From Iamia sp963728655 (GTDB lineage Bacteria; Actinomycetota; Acidimicrobiia; Acidimicrobiales; Iamiaceae), in assembly GCA_963728655.1 (NCBI GenBank), contig CAVSLD010000006.1:62001-126000 (forward strand): a stretch of 64,000 bases of DNA, in the 5' to 3' direction. Shown here piece by piece: positions 9,246 through 19,924 of this stretch (position 1 is the first letter of the stretch; the number at the start of each line of letters is the position of its first letter). A model generated the notes under the pieces. That model did no database searches, was not told where the DNA came from, and saw nothing but the letters and a program-made list of their open reading frames with translations. Position numbers and translations under genes: made by a program.

Positions 9246-11408
9246 GTGCGCCGCCACCGGGACCTCGCCTCCGTCCTCCTCGCCCTGGTCCTGCTGACCG
9301 CGGCCTGCTCCTCGGGTGACGGGGGCGACGACGGCGCCGAGGCGCCCACCGACGAGGGAGCGACCACCGTGGGCTACGCCGACGCCGACTGGTTCCGCGA
9401 GCGCCAGGACGACTACCTGGCCTACGCCACCGAGGAGCTCGACCCCGGCTCGATCCTGAACGTGGTGGCCCACGCGGCCCGAGCCGACCGCGACCCGGAG
9501 TTCACGTGGGACAGCGAGGCGGTGACGCCCGAGGCCTTCGCCGACCAGCTCGACCACGTGACGTCGTGGGAGGACACCGGCGACTTCGACGTCCTCTACT
9601 TCGTGAACCTGCTGCTCGGCTACGGCGACCAGCTGCCCGACGACACCGTCGCCGCCATCGAGGAGGCACTGCTCGGCTTCGAGTACTGGTACACCGAGCC
9701 CACCCCCGAGGGCGTGGTGGACGAGAAGTACTACTGGTCCGAGAACCACCGGATCATCTACGCCACCGACGAGTTCCTCATGGGCCAGGAGTACCCGGAG
9801 GCCGAGTTCACCAACGACGGTCGCACCGGCGCCGAGCACCGCGACGCCGCCCGCGAGCGCATCGTGGAGTGGCTGGACGAGAAGGCCGAGCTCGGGTTCT
9901 CCGAGTGGCACTCCGACGTCTACTACCAGAAGGACGTCACACCCCTCCTGACCCTCGTCGAGTACGCCGACGACGAGGAGGTGGCCACCCGGGCGGCCAT
10001 GGTGCTCGACCTCTTCCTCTTCGACATCGCCCTGCACACCCACAACGGGAACATGGGGTCGACCCACGGTCGGTCCTACGCCAAGGACAAGACCAAGGCG
10101 ACCGACCAGGACGTGTTCAACCTGTCCAAGCTGCTCTTCGAGGGCACCGACGTCGAGTACACCTCGACCGGCGACGCGGGCGCCACGCTGCTGGCCCGGG
10201 CCGAGCAGTACCGCCTGCCCGACGTGGTCCGCCGGGTGGCGGCCTCCGACGAGCCCATGGTCGACCGCGAGCGGATGGGCGTGCCCCTCGACCCGCTGGC
10301 GCCGGTCACCGACGACCCCGAGGCGCCCTACGGCTACGCCTTCGACGACCCCGCCAACGTCGACTTCTGGTGGGAGCGCGGGGCCCAGCCCACCTGGCAG
10401 GTCGTGCCCCTCACCCTCGAGGTGGTCACCGAGAACGACCTGTGGGACGCCCCCACCTTCGCCCCCTTCGCCGACGCCCGCGACGCCGTCGACGGGGACC
10501 CCGCCAAGGCCCGGGAGCTGGTGGCCTCGCTGGCCCCGGTGCTGTCGTTCGGCCTGCTCGACGAGGCCAACACCGTCACCTACCGCACCGGCGAGGTGAT
10601 GCTGTCGACCGCCCAGGACACCCGGCCCGGCACCTACGCCGACCAGGTCCAGAGCTGGCAGGCCACCCTCGACGAGGAGGCCATCGTCTTCACCACCACG
10701 CCCAAGAACGAGCCCTTCGAGGGGGAGGACTCCTGGCCCGATGACGACGGCTACTGGACCGGCTCCGCCGTCATGCCGCAGTCGGGCCAGTCCGGCGCCA
10801 CCTCGATCAGCCTCTACTCGCCCCTCGCCCCGATGGAGGGCGGGTTCGGCTTCGACCGCCTCGACCTGACCCACGCCTGGTTCCCCACCGAGCGCTTCGA
10901 CGAGGTCGTGCGGGCCGGCCGGTGGACCTTCGGGCGCAAGGGCGACGGCTACGTCGGCCTCTACTCCTGGCGGGAGCCCGAGTGGCGCGAGCACGATCCC
11001 GCCGACGTCTTCACCGACGGCATGACCGAGCCCTTCGACCTGGTGGCGCCGGGCGGGGCCGACAACGTCTGGATCGCCCAGGTCGGCGAGGCCGGCACCG
11101 ACGGCACCTTCGAGGAGTTCCAGGCCGCCCTCACCGACGCCGCCGTCGAGGTCACGCCCCGCGCCGCGCGCGACGACGGGCTGCCCGGGGGGTTCGACGT
11201 CACCTTCGCCTCGCCCACCGAGGGGGAGATGGCCCTGGGCCAGGACGGCACCTTCACCGTCGACGGCGACGACGTCGGGCTCCGCAACGACAAGCGCTAC
11301 GACAACCCCTGGGCCCAGGTCGACTTCCAGAGCCGCACCTACGACATCTCCGACGACGAGGGCGGCCTGGTCCTCGACTTCGACGCAGGGACCCGCACGG
11401 CGTCGTGA
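9246..11408 (+). CDS. Large lipoprotein, putative alpha/alpha-toroid carbohydrate-active protein
   Basis: An intact 720-residue protein from GTG 9246. The signal peptide ends in lipobox LLTAAC, followed by an Asp/Glu-rich linker. The first half is helical, with strongly patterned segments (KYYWSENHRIIYATDEFLMG; GFSEWHSDVYYQKDVTPLL; MGSTHGRSYAKDKTKATDQD) resembling the toroidal domain of heparinase or alginate-lyase-like proteins. The second half is beta-rich, as in two-domain polysaccharide lyases. His and Tyr in SENHR, EWHSD and STHGRSY are candidate catalytic residues by analogy. It is the first gene of a three-gene operon with another lipoprotein and a diheme cytochrome. No homologue with known function is recognised, so the enzymatic reading is tentative. 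Confidence 0.65.
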   Translation: MRRHRDLASVLLALVLLTAACSSGDGGDDGAEAPTDEGATTVGYADADWFRERQDDYLAYATEELDPGSILNVVAHAARADRDPEFTWDSEAVTPEAFADQLDHVTSWEDTGDFDVLYFVNLLLGYGDQLPDDTVAAIEEALLGFEYWYTEPTPEGVVDEKYYWSENHRIIYATDEFLMGQEYPEAEFTNDGRTGAEHRDAARERIVEWLDEKAELGFSEWHSDVYYQKDVTPLLTLVEYADDEEVATRAAMVLDLFLFDIALHTHNGNMGSTHGRSYAKDKTKATDQDVFNLSKLLFEGTDVEYTSTGDAGATLLARAEQYRLPDVVRRVAASDEPMVDRERMGVPLDPLAPVTDDPEAPYGYAFDDPANVDFWWERGAQPTWQVVPLTLEVVTENDLWDAPTFAPFADARDAVDGDPAKARELVASLAPVLSFGLLDEANTVTYRTGEVMLSTAQDTRPGTYADQVQSWQATLDEEAIVFTTTPKNEPFEGEDSWPDDDGYWTGSAVMPQSGQSGATSISLYSPLAPMEGGFGFDRLDLTHAWFPTERFDEVVRAGRWTFGRKGDGYVGLYSWREPEWREHDPADVFTDGMTEPFDLVAPGGADNVWIAQVGEAGTDGTFEEFQAALTDAAVEVTPRAARDDGLPGGFDVTFASPTEGEMALGQDGTFTVDGDDVGLRNDKRYDNPWAQVDFQSRTYDISDDEGGLVLDFDAGTRTAS

Positions 11409-11466
11409 CCGCTCCCCGACAGCGCGGTCACGCCACCCCGGCCCGCGGGTCACGAGGGGGATCACG

Positions 11467-13080
11467 ATGACGAAGACGACGACGGCCCTGGCCCTGGCCG
11501 GGCTGCTGGTGGCCGCCGCGTGCAGCGGGAGCGGCGACGGCTCGGGCCCCGACGCCGCGCCCACCACCACCGTCGCTCGCGGGGCGGAGGGCGCCCTGCC
11601 CCTGCGCGGTCCCACCGCGCCCACCGAGCACGTCGGGCTCACCGCCCAGACCCCCATCGACCGGCAGGGGTTCGACGCCCTCGCCGGCGGCCTGTTCGGC
11701 GACGCCGCGGCCGAGGGGGACGTGGTGGACGACTACGAGGTGGGGGCCGGCCTGCACCTCTCCTCGGCCCCCCACCCCGAGAGCAGTGCCCAGGTGGCCC
11801 TCACCGTCGCCCTCGACACCACCGGCGCCGAGCCACCGACCCGCACCGTGGCCGCCGTGCCCGCCTCGCTCGCCACCGGGGCGACGTTCATCGACGCCGT
11901 CGACGCCGCCCTCGCCCAGGTCGAGGTGGTCCGCTCCGAGGACCCCGAGGGCCTGGCGCCCTGGCGCCTGGAGTACCGGTCGCGCTCGGCCCAGGGCGGA
12001 CAGGTGACCGTCGCCGTCGTCTTCGAGCCGGCCACCGGTGCCGCCCTCGAGCTCTCGGCCCAGGGTCCGACCACCTCCCTGGCCGAGGACAGCGTCAACC
12101 GGCCCGCCACCGAGGGCGCGCCCTACGAGACGGTCTACGGCCTGGTCTGGTTCGACGTCAGCCGCGACCAGTTCGACTTCTTCGCCAACCGGGCCTACGG
12201 CATCTCGGCGGGCAAGGCCCAGAACTTCAAGGACTTCGAGCTGGTGCCCCACAGCTGGCTGCGCCTCACGGTCACGCCCGAGCTCGACCAGGACCGCGTC
12301 GACGTGGCCTTCGACGTGGTCACCGTGGACGGCCGGCGCATCCCGGTGGCGCGGGCCCCGGCCTCGCTGGTGGCGGGGGAGCAGTTCATGCAGACCGTGT
12401 TCCGCATGGCCGAGGACACCGCGGCCCAGGAGGAGGCCCAGCCCGGCTCGTCCACGCCCTGGGAGGTGCCCTTCTACTACGACGACCCCGAGGGCGGCGG
12501 TGTGGTCGAGGTGATCGCCCAGGGCCGTGACGGCACCAGCCGGATCGCCTACTCGATCGAGTCGCCGGCCTCGCCCCTCGACGACCTCCCGTTCGTCCCC
12601 TACGAGGGCACCGTCGAGGTGCCCGACGACTGGGACGCCCCACCCCCGGACTGCGCCGACCTGGGCCACGACGAGGCCGACGAGGGACGGCTGGAGGTCA
12701 CCTACCAGGCCTCGTCGACCGTGCAGGGCTCGGACCTCAAGGCCCCGCTGCGGGGGACGATCTACGGCAGCGTCTTCCGCGCCCGCGACGTGAAGATCAG
12801 CGGCCCGGTGGACGGTGCCGAGCCGGTGGCCTCGGTCCGGGTGCCCGACGTCGACGTCGCCGAGGGCCCCAGCGACCCGGTGCCCCTCGACGTGGACCTG
12901 CCGGCCGGCGACTACCAGATCCTCGGGTTCCTCGACATCGACGGCGACGCCGACCCCGACGACCCGTCTCCCGACGAGGGTGACCCGGTGATGATCCCGA
13001 TCGGCGGGTACACGCTGGCCTGCGACGTCCAGCCCGTCACCGCCGAGCTGGCGATCCTGCTCCCACCCGGGGTCGGTTGA
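11467..13080 (+). CDS. Lipoprotein of unknown function, second gene of the cytochrome operon
   Basis: An intact 537-residue protein from ATG 11467, preceded by a purine-rich GAGGGGG. Signal peptide TTTALALAGLLVAAAC ends in a lipobox Cys at residue 19, followed by a Ser/Gly/Asp-rich linker. The mature part seems all-beta; a repeated layout (VALTVALDTTGAEPPTRTV near 120; LRLTVTPELDQDRVDVAFDV near 270) suggests two related beta domains. The C-terminus (from about 400) carries Asp-rich DIDGDADPDDPSPDEGDPV, a possible calcium-binding loop, in a domain with DLPAGDYQILGFLDIDGD. The TTG start of the cytochrome gene overlaps its stop by 4 bp. Function unknown. Confidence 0.7.
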   Translation: MTKTTTALALAGLLVAAACSGSGDGSGPDAAPTTTVARGAEGALPLRGPTAPTEHVGLTAQTPIDRQGFDALAGGLFGDAAAEGDVVDDYEVGAGLHLSSAPHPESSAQVALTVALDTTGAEPPTRTVAAVPASLATGATFIDAVDAALAQVEVVRSEDPEGLAPWRLEYRSRSAQGGQVTVAVVFEPATGAALELSAQGPTTSLAEDSVNRPATEGAPYETVYGLVWFDVSRDQFDFFANRAYGISAGKAQNFKDFELVPHSWLRLTVTPELDQDRVDVAFDVVTVDGRRIPVARAPASLVAGEQFMQTVFRMAEDTAAQEEAQPGSSTPWEVPFYYDDPEGGGVVEVIAQGRDGTSRIAYSIESPASPLDDLPFVPYEGTVEVPDDWDAPPPDCADLGHDEADEGRLEVTYQASSTVQGSDLKAPLRGTIYGSVFRARDVKISGPVDGAEPVASVRVPDVDVAEGPSDPVPLDVDLPAGDYQILGFLDIDGDADPDDPSPDEGDPVMIPIGGYTLACDVQPVTAELAILLPPGVG

Positions 13081-15041
13081 CCGTCCCGGCGCGAGGTGAC
13101 GGCGCGCCCGAGGCGGGACGGGCCCGGTGGCTGGTCCCGGGCCTGCTGGCCCTGGCCGTGGCGGCCGCCGGGCTCGTCGGGCTCGTGGGACTGGCCCGCG
13201 GCGGTGACGACCCGTCGGCGGCGGATCGCACGTCGCGGTCGGGCACCCTCGCCCTGGCCCCGGACGGCGAGGTCCTGTGGCTGACCTCGCCCGATGACGG
13301 TGCGGTGGTCGAGGTGGGCGCCGACGACCTCCGAGAGCGGCGGCGGGTGGCCGTGGCCGACGACCCGGGCGAGCTGGCCTGGTGGGGTGACCGGTTGGTG
13401 GTCACCCGGGAGCGGGGCACCGCGGTCGCGGTGGTGGACACCGCCGCCCCCGTCGCGGTCGCGTCCGAGGTCGCCGTGCCCTGCGGGGGCACCCACGCGG
13501 TGGCGGTCGCGCCAGCCGGTGGCGGCACCCCGGCGACCGCCTTCGCCACGTGCCCGCACGACGACCGGGTGGCGGTGGTCGACCTGGGCGCCGGTGCGAC
13601 GGTCGCGACGATCGACGTGCCCGGGCGCCCGACCGGGGTGGTGGTGCACGACGGCTCGGTGTCGGTCTCCAGCGCCGTCGGCGGCCAGGTCTGGACCTGG
13701 GCCCGCGCCGACCTGGCCCGCGCCGTCGGCGCCGCCCCCGACAGCGGGGCGACCGACGCGCCCGGTGGGGTGCCCGTCCTCGACGTGGAGCCGGAGGGGA
13801 CGCCTGCCTGGGTGGACCTGGGCCGCTCGCCGTCGCTGCTCGGGCCCCTGGACGTCCGGGCCGGCGAGGTGGTCGGGGCCTACCAGCTGGTCGACAACGC
13901 TCGCACGCCCAGCGCCGAGGAGATCGCGGCCGGGGCCGACAGCTACGGCACACCCCTCGACGGGCGGGCCCGGGTCGAGCCCGCCCTGGCCGGGCCGTGC
14001 GGCGCCCGCTTCATCGACGTCCTGGAGCCGTCGCGCACCCTCAGCGAGCCGGTCGCCGTCGCCGTCGGGCCCGACGGCCTGGTGTGGGTGGTGGGCCGCT
14101 CCAGCCACACCGTCGCCGTGGTGCGCTGCGTCGAGGGAGCGGCCGACGAGCGCTCGACGATGGTCGCGTCGTTCCCGGTCGGCGACGGCGCCCGCGGGAT
14201 CGCCCTGGGCCCCGACGGCCGCACCGCGTACGTCGACGTGGGCTTCGACCACGCCGTGGCCCGCCTCGAGCTCCCGGCGGGGGCGGAGGACACCCAGACC
14301 GTGGTCGGGCCGCTGGAGCCGACCGAGCCGAGTGCCGTCGTCCGGCGCGACGCCGACGTCGACCTGTCCCCCCTGGCCGAGCGGGGGCGGCGGGCCTTCG
14401 CCGACGCGACCGATCCCCACCTCACCCCGCAGCGGGTGGTCAGCTGCTCCTCCTGCCACCCGGGAGGGGCCGACGACGGGCTCACCTGGCGCATCGAGAC
14501 CGACGAGATCCCCCGGAAGCTGCGGCGGACGCCGCCGCTGTGGCAGGTCGACCCGGCCACCAAGCCGCTGCACTGGGACGCGGGGTTCGCCTCGACCGAC
14601 GCCCTGGTGCTGCAGACGGTCCGCGAGCTGCTCGGCGGCGACGGGCTCCTGGTCGACGCCCCGGCCATCAGCGCCTACCTGGCCGAGCTGCCCCCGCCCG
14701 TCGCCCCGCCGCCCACGCCGACCGAACGGGCCGCCGCCCGCCGGGGCGAGGCGCTGTTCCGCTCGACCGAGGCCGGCTGCGCGTCCTGCCACACCGGCCC
14801 CCAGGGCACCGACGGCCGCACCCACGACGTGCTGGGTCCCGCCGCCGACCCCGACGCCGCCCTCGGCGCGGTGGCCACGCCGACGCTGCTCGCCACCCGC
14901 TCCCGCGCCCCCTACGGCCACGACGGGCGCGCCGCGGACCTGGAGGCCCTGTTCGGCCTCCCGGGCGCCGACCACGGGGGCGCGGCCGGGCTCACGCCCG
15001 ACGAGGTGGCCGACCTGGTCGCCTACCTCGGCACCCGCTGA
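13077..15041 (+). CDS. Membrane-anchored beta-propeller fused to diheme c-type cytochrome
   Basis: An intact 654-residue protein starting at TTG 13077 (TTGA overlap with the upstream stop). A signal anchor (LVPGLLALAVAAAGLVGLVG) is followed by about 400 residues of YVTN-like propeller repeats (LALAPDGEVLWLTSPDDGAV, PVAVAVGPDGLVWVVGRSSH, GIALGPDGRTAYVDVGFDHA). Two CxxCH heme sites follow, CSSCH at 457-461 and CASCH at 568-572. Between them, KLRRTPPLWQVDPATKPLHW resembles the MauG/cytochrome c peroxidase type of diheme proteins. It should act outside the membrane in electron transfer or peroxide-type oxidation. Its partners, two exported lipoproteins, suggest a surface redox or substrate-modification complex, which is my inference. 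Confidence 0.8.
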   Translation: MTVPARGDGAPEAGRARWLVPGLLALAVAAAGLVGLVGLARGGDDPSAADRTSRSGTLALAPDGEVLWLTSPDDGAVVEVGADDLRERRRVAVADDPGELAWWGDRLVVTRERGTAVAVVDTAAPVAVASEVAVPCGGTHAVAVAPAGGGTPATAFATCPHDDRVAVVDLGAGATVATIDVPGRPTGVVVHDGSVSVSSAVGGQVWTWARADLARAVGAAPDSGATDAPGGVPVLDVEPEGTPAWVDLGRSPSLLGPLDVRAGEVVGAYQLVDNARTPSAEEIAAGADSYGTPLDGRARVEPALAGPCGARFIDVLEPSRTLSEPVAVAVGPDGLVWVVGRSSHTVAVVRCVEGAADERSTMVASFPVGDGARGIALGPDGRTAYVDVGFDHAVARLELPAGAEDTQTVVGPLEPTEPSAVVRRDADVDLSPLAERGRRAFADATDPHLTPQRVVSCSSCHPGGADDGLTWRIETDEIPRKLRRTPPLWQVDPATKPLHWDAGFASTDALVLQTVRELLGGDGLLVDAPAISAYLAELPPPVAPPPTPTERAAARRGEALFRSTEAGCASCHTGPQGTDGRTHDVLGPAADPDAALGAVATPTLLATRSRAPYGHDGRAADLEALFGLPGADHGGAAGLTPDEVADLVAYLGTR

Positions 15042-15045
15042 CCGG

Positions 15046-15432
15046 CTACGGGGTGGAGGGCCCCGGCAGCGAGGACCGGTGGGCCAGCTCCTGGTGGATG
15101 AGCTGGGGCAGCTCGGAGAGGGGGTCGGCGAACTCGAGGCCGAAGGTGCTGAAGCCGGGCCGGCTGCTGGGCGCGATGCGTCGGACGATCACCGGGCCCG
15201 ACACGTTGCGGATGGCGATCCCGGTCACGTCGCCCACGGCCAGGCCGGTCGAGGAGCGGGCCATGATGCGCACGCCGCTGGCGGAGAGGTCGAGCAGCCC
15301 CGCGGGCTCGGGTCCGGGGCGGGGCTCCCCGGCGGGAGGGTTGGGGGAGAGCTCGTCGAGGCGCCACCGCACGGCGATGGGGCCGAGCACGTGGCGCTCG
15401 CCGACGCGGCGGTCGCGGGGGGACCTGTCCAT
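15046..15432 (-). CDS. PilZ-domain protein
   Basis: 128 residues. An N-terminal DRSPRDRRVGERHVLGPIAV contains RxxxR-like basic residues, and LDLSASGVRIMARSS matches the D/NxSxxG motif of PilZ domains, which bind cyclic di-GMP. The rest (GIAIRNVSGPVIVRRI, STFGLEFADPL) is the usual PilZ beta-barrel end. It stands alone, convergent with the cytochrome operon (4-bp gap) and divergent from the thioesterase gene. It may act as a small c-di-GMP receptor; no partner enzyme is visible in the window. Confidence 0.7.
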   Translation of the reverse strand: MDRSPRDRRVGERHVLGPIAVRWRLDELSPNPPAGEPRPGPEPAGLLDLSASGVRIMARSSTGLAVGDVTGIAIRNVSGPVIVRRIAPSSRPGFSTFGLEFADPLSELPQLIHQELAHRSSLPGPSTP

Positions 15433-15493
15433 GGGCCCTCCATCGGTCGCAGGGCCGCCCACCTTGAGCGAACGGGGTCCGGGCACCGGGCCC

Positions 15494-15499
15494 TAGGGT
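15494..15499 (+). promoter_or_regulatory. -10 box TAGGGT, leaderless start at 15508
   Basis: TAGGGT ends 8 nt before ATG 15508 of the acyl-ACP thioesterase gene. No Shine-Dalgarno sequence lies in between. Confidence 0.4.
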
Positions 15500-15507
15500 C
15501 GGCGCCG

Positions 15508-16245
15508 ATGACCGCCCCGCCCCTGCTCGCCCCCGTGCCCGGGTCCGGGCGCACCTACACCGCGTCGCGCCGGGTGCGGTGGGGCGACGTCGACCGCCGC
15601 CGCCGCCTGCGCCTCGACGCGGTCGCCCGCTACCTCCAGGACGTGGCCAACGACGACACCCGCGACCTGGGCCACGACCACATGGCGCCGTGGGTCGTGC
15701 GCCGCACCACGATCATCGTCGAGGCCCCTCCGGCCCTCGGGGAGGTGGTCGCCCTCACGACCTTCAGCGGGGGTCTCGGCAGCCGCTGGGCCGAGCGGCG
15801 CACCTCGCTGCAGGGGGAGGAGGGCGGCCACGTCGAGGCCGCCTCGGTCTGGATCTCGGTCGATCCGGTGAGCGGTCGCCCGGCCCGGCTGACCCCGCAG
15901 TTCCTCGACGCCTACGGCGAGGCCGCGGGCGATCGGCGCGTCGACGCCCGCCTCCACCACCCCCGGCCGCCCGAGGGCGCCGACCGCCGGCCCTGGGCGC
16001 TGCGCAGCACCGACCACGACCCCCTGGGGCACGTGAACAACGCCGCCACCTGGGAGCCCTTCGAGGACGAGCTCGACCGTCGGGGCCTGGTGCCGGGGTG
16101 GGCCGAGGTGGAGTACGGCGACGCCGTCGAGCCCACCGACGAGGCCGTCCTGGTGTCGGAGCAGGACCCGACGGGCACGGTGCGGGCCTGGCTCACCGTC
16201 GACGGCACCGTCCGGGCCTCGGCGGTGGCCCACCCCCGGACCTGA
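15508..16245 (+). CDS. Acyl-ACP thioesterase (FatA/FatB type)
   Basis: 245 residues forming two hot-dog domains. The first has RVRWGDVDRRRRLRLDAVAR and YLQDVANDDTRDLGHDHM. The second has RSTDHDPLGHVNNAATWEPF, where the Asp/His/Asn of DPLGHVNN occupies the position of the catalytic residues of the thioesterase domain, and WAEVEYGDAVEPTDEAVLVS. It releases fatty acids from acyl carrier protein in the cytoplasm. It is followed 35 bp later by a nitroreductase gene. No frame error is seen. Confidence 0.8.
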   Translation: MTAPPLLAPVPGSGRTYTASRRVRWGDVDRRRRLRLDAVARYLQDVANDDTRDLGHDHMAPWVVRRTTIIVEAPPALGEVVALTTFSGGLGSRWAERRTSLQGEEGGHVEAASVWISVDPVSGRPARLTPQFLDAYGEAAGDRRVDARLHHPRPPEGADRRPWALRSTDHDPLGHVNNAATWEPFEDELDRRGLVPGWAEVEYGDAVEPTDEAVLVSEQDPTGTVRAWLTVDGTVRASAVAHPRT

Positions 16246-16280
16246 GCGGGCGCGACGGCGCGCCCGGAGAGGAGCACCCG

Positions 16281-16961
16281 ATGGAGCTGAGCGAGGCCAT
16301 GCGGACCACGGGCGCGGTCCGCGCCTTCACCGACGACCCCATCGCGCCCGAGGTGCTGCACCGGGTGCTCGACGACGCCCGCTTCGCGCCCAGCGGGGGC
16401 AACCAGCAGGGCTGGCACGTCACCCTCGTCCGCGACCCCGCCCTCCGCCGGCGGCTCGCCGACATGAGCGCCCGCACCTGGGAGCGCTACCTGTCCGAGC
16501 AGGCCGCCGGCTACCGGGCCTTCAACCCGATCGACCCGGCCCCGGCCGAGGTGGAGGTACCCGAGGGGCTGCGGTCCCACCCCATGCTCGAGGCCATCGA
16601 GGAGGTGCCGGAGGTCCTGCTCGTCACCGTCGACCTCCGCACCCTGGCGGTGATGGACCGCGACCTGGACCGCTTCTCCATCATCGGCGGTGCGTCGCTC
16701 TACCCGTTCGTCCAGAACCTGCTCCTCGCCGCCCGCAACCAGGGCCTGGGCGGGGTGGTCACCACCTTCCTCGCCGCGTCGGAGCCGGAGGTCGCCCCGC
16801 TGGTCGGCCTGCCCGAGGGCCACGCCGTGGCCGCCCTGATCGGCCTCGGCACCCCGGTGCACCAGGTCACCCGGCTGCGGCGCCACCCGGTGGAGGCCTT
16901 CACCACCATCGACCGCGTCGACGGCCCGCCCTTCACCCTGGGCGGCGAACCCGACGACTGA
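16281..16961 (+). CDS. Nitroreductase-family protein
   Basis: 226 residues with a good Shine-Dalgarno stretch (GGAGAGGAG) before ATG 16281. FMN-binding nitroreductase motifs: TTGAVRAFTDDPIAPEVLHR, DDARFAPSGGNQQGWHV (the R/S/N FMN loop) and LLAARNQGLGGVVTTF. Members of this fold reduce nitro groups, quinones or flavins with NAD(P)H, and some act in cofactor metabolism. The true substrate cannot be told. It follows the thioesterase gene closely and may share its transcript. Confidence 0.8.
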   Translation: MELSEAMRTTGAVRAFTDDPIAPEVLHRVLDDARFAPSGGNQQGWHVTLVRDPALRRRLADMSARTWERYLSEQAAGYRAFNPIDPAPAEVEVPEGLRSHPMLEAIEEVPEVLLVTVDLRTLAVMDRDLDRFSIIGGASLYPFVQNLLLAARNQGLGGVVTTFLAASEPEVAPLVGLPEGHAVAALIGLGTPVHQVTRLRRHPVEAFTTIDRVDGPPFTLGGEPDD

Positions 16962-16984
16962 CCCTCATCCCGTGCGAGCTCTGT

Positions 16985-17015
16985 ACGGAAGTGGCCGCAT
17001 GTGGCGTGGTTCCGT
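16985..17015. repeat. Spaced inverted repeat ACGGAA ... TTCCGT
   Basis: Six-base arms at 16985-16990 and 17010-17015 in the gap between the nitroreductase and acyltransferase genes, with GTGG motifs between them. It could be an operator or a weak hairpin. Short arms in a GC-rich genome make chance possible. Confidence 0.25.
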
Positions 17016-17079
17016 GCAAGGTCCGACGGGGTGGTCCCGGCGCGGAGCGGGGGATCGCCGGTGCGCGGGGCCCGGCTCC

Positions 17080-17085
17080 TACGCT
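17080..17085 (+). promoter_or_regulatory. -10 box TACGCT, leaderless start at 17094
   Basis: TACGCT ends 8 nt before GTG 17094. This supports GTG 17094 as the start rather than an upstream ATG at 17001. Confidence 0.4.
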
Positions 17086-17093
17086 GCGGGCCC

Positions 17094-17831
17094 GTGGCCG
17101 AGTCCTCCTTCCAGCGCGCTGTGCGGCGCGCCACCAACGAGGTGGTGCAGAAGGGGTGGACCCGCCTGCGCCGGGTGGGCGCCATCGCCCCCGGCACCCG
17201 GGCGGCCGAGCGCTTCGGGTCCTTCGGCGAGGGCAGCGTGGTCGGGTTCCCGAGCGCCACGATCTACGGCGAGCGCCAGATCCACATCGGCGAGGAGGTC
17301 CTCATCGGGTGCTGGATCACCCTGGCCGCCGGCTACGGCCCCGACCAGGAGACCGTCCCGCCCCGGGCCCTGGTGATCGGCGACCGCTGCGTGATGGGCC
17401 TGCGCTCGGGCGTGGTGGCCCACGAGTCGATCGAGATCGGCGACGACGTGTGGTTCGGCCAGGACGTGTTCGTCACCGACGCCAACCACGGCTTCCTCGA
17501 CCTCGACGTGCCGATCGGCCAGCAGCTCGGACCGCACCAGCCCGTGCGCATCGGCGCCGGGTCGTGGATCGGCCACGGCGCGGTGGTGCTGCCCGGCACC
17601 ACCATCGGGCGCCACGTGGTGGTGGCGGCCGGCTCGGTGGTGCGGGGCGACGTGCCCGACAACGCCATCGTGGCCGGCGTGCCGGCCAAGGTGGTCCGCG
17701 TCGTGGGACCCGAGGAGCGGGGCGACCCCGAGGACCACCCGGAGCTGGCCGAGCTGGCGCCCCGCCACGCCTACGCCTACGGCAAGGCCCGCCGCGAGGC
17801 CCGCACCGCCGAGGCCCGCCGTTCCCGCTGA
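17094..17831 (+). CDS. Left-handed beta-helix (hexapeptide) acyltransferase
   Basis: 245 residues from GTG 17094. The middle and end show isoleucine/valine-patterned hexapeptide repeats: YGERQIHIGEEVLIG, ESIEIGDDVWFGQDVFVTDA, IGAGSWIGHGAVVLPG, IGRHVVVAAGSVVRGDVPDN and IVAGVPAKVVR, the standard end of LacA/maltose-type O-acetyltransferases. The FVTDANHGF His is the usual catalytic position. It likely acetylates a sugar or lipid-linked glycan from acetyl-CoA. A basic Arg/Ala tail follows the helix. It is a single gene with its own promoter. Confidence 0.8.
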   Translation: MAESSFQRAVRRATNEVVQKGWTRLRRVGAIAPGTRAAERFGSFGEGSVVGFPSATIYGERQIHIGEEVLIGCWITLAAGYGPDQETVPPRALVIGDRCVMGLRSGVVAHESIEIGDDVWFGQDVFVTDANHGFLDLDVPIGQQLGPHQPVRIGAGSWIGHGAVVLPGTTIGRHVVVAAGSVVRGDVPDNAIVAGVPAKVVRVVGPEERGDPEDHPELAELAPRHAYAYGKARREARTAEARRSR

Positions 17832-17934
17832 CGGGCCACCCGCCGGCTCCGGGCCCGCCCGGAGCCGGCCTGCGTCGCCTCGACGCCCGCCCGCCGGGTC
17901 GACGCCCACCTGCCGACCGGGACGGGCCGCTCGG

Positions 17935-17940
17935 TAGCGT
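17935..17940 (+). promoter_or_regulatory. -10 box TAGCGT, leaderless start at 17948
   Basis: TAGCGT ends 7 nt before ATG 17948 of the SEC-C protein gene. Confidence 0.4.
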
Positions 17941-17947
17941 CGGGCCC

Positions 17948-19867
<1,920 letters not shown>

Positions 19868-19910
19868 CCCGCGCCCCGGCCCCGGGCCGGGGCCCGGCCC
19901 GGCGCGCCCC

Positions 19911-19916
19911 TACCCT
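19911..19916 (+). promoter_or_regulatory. -10 box TACCCT, leaderless start at 19925
   Basis: TACCCT ends 8 nt before ATG 19925, upstream of the ABC exporter operon. Confidence 0.45.
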
Positions 19917-19924
19917 CGGAGCTG

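Noticed and set aside
8904..11657. A 917-codon open frame on the minus strand
   Set aside because: Antisense to the large lipoprotein gene; composition (Gly/Val/His repeats) is typical of a shadow frame.
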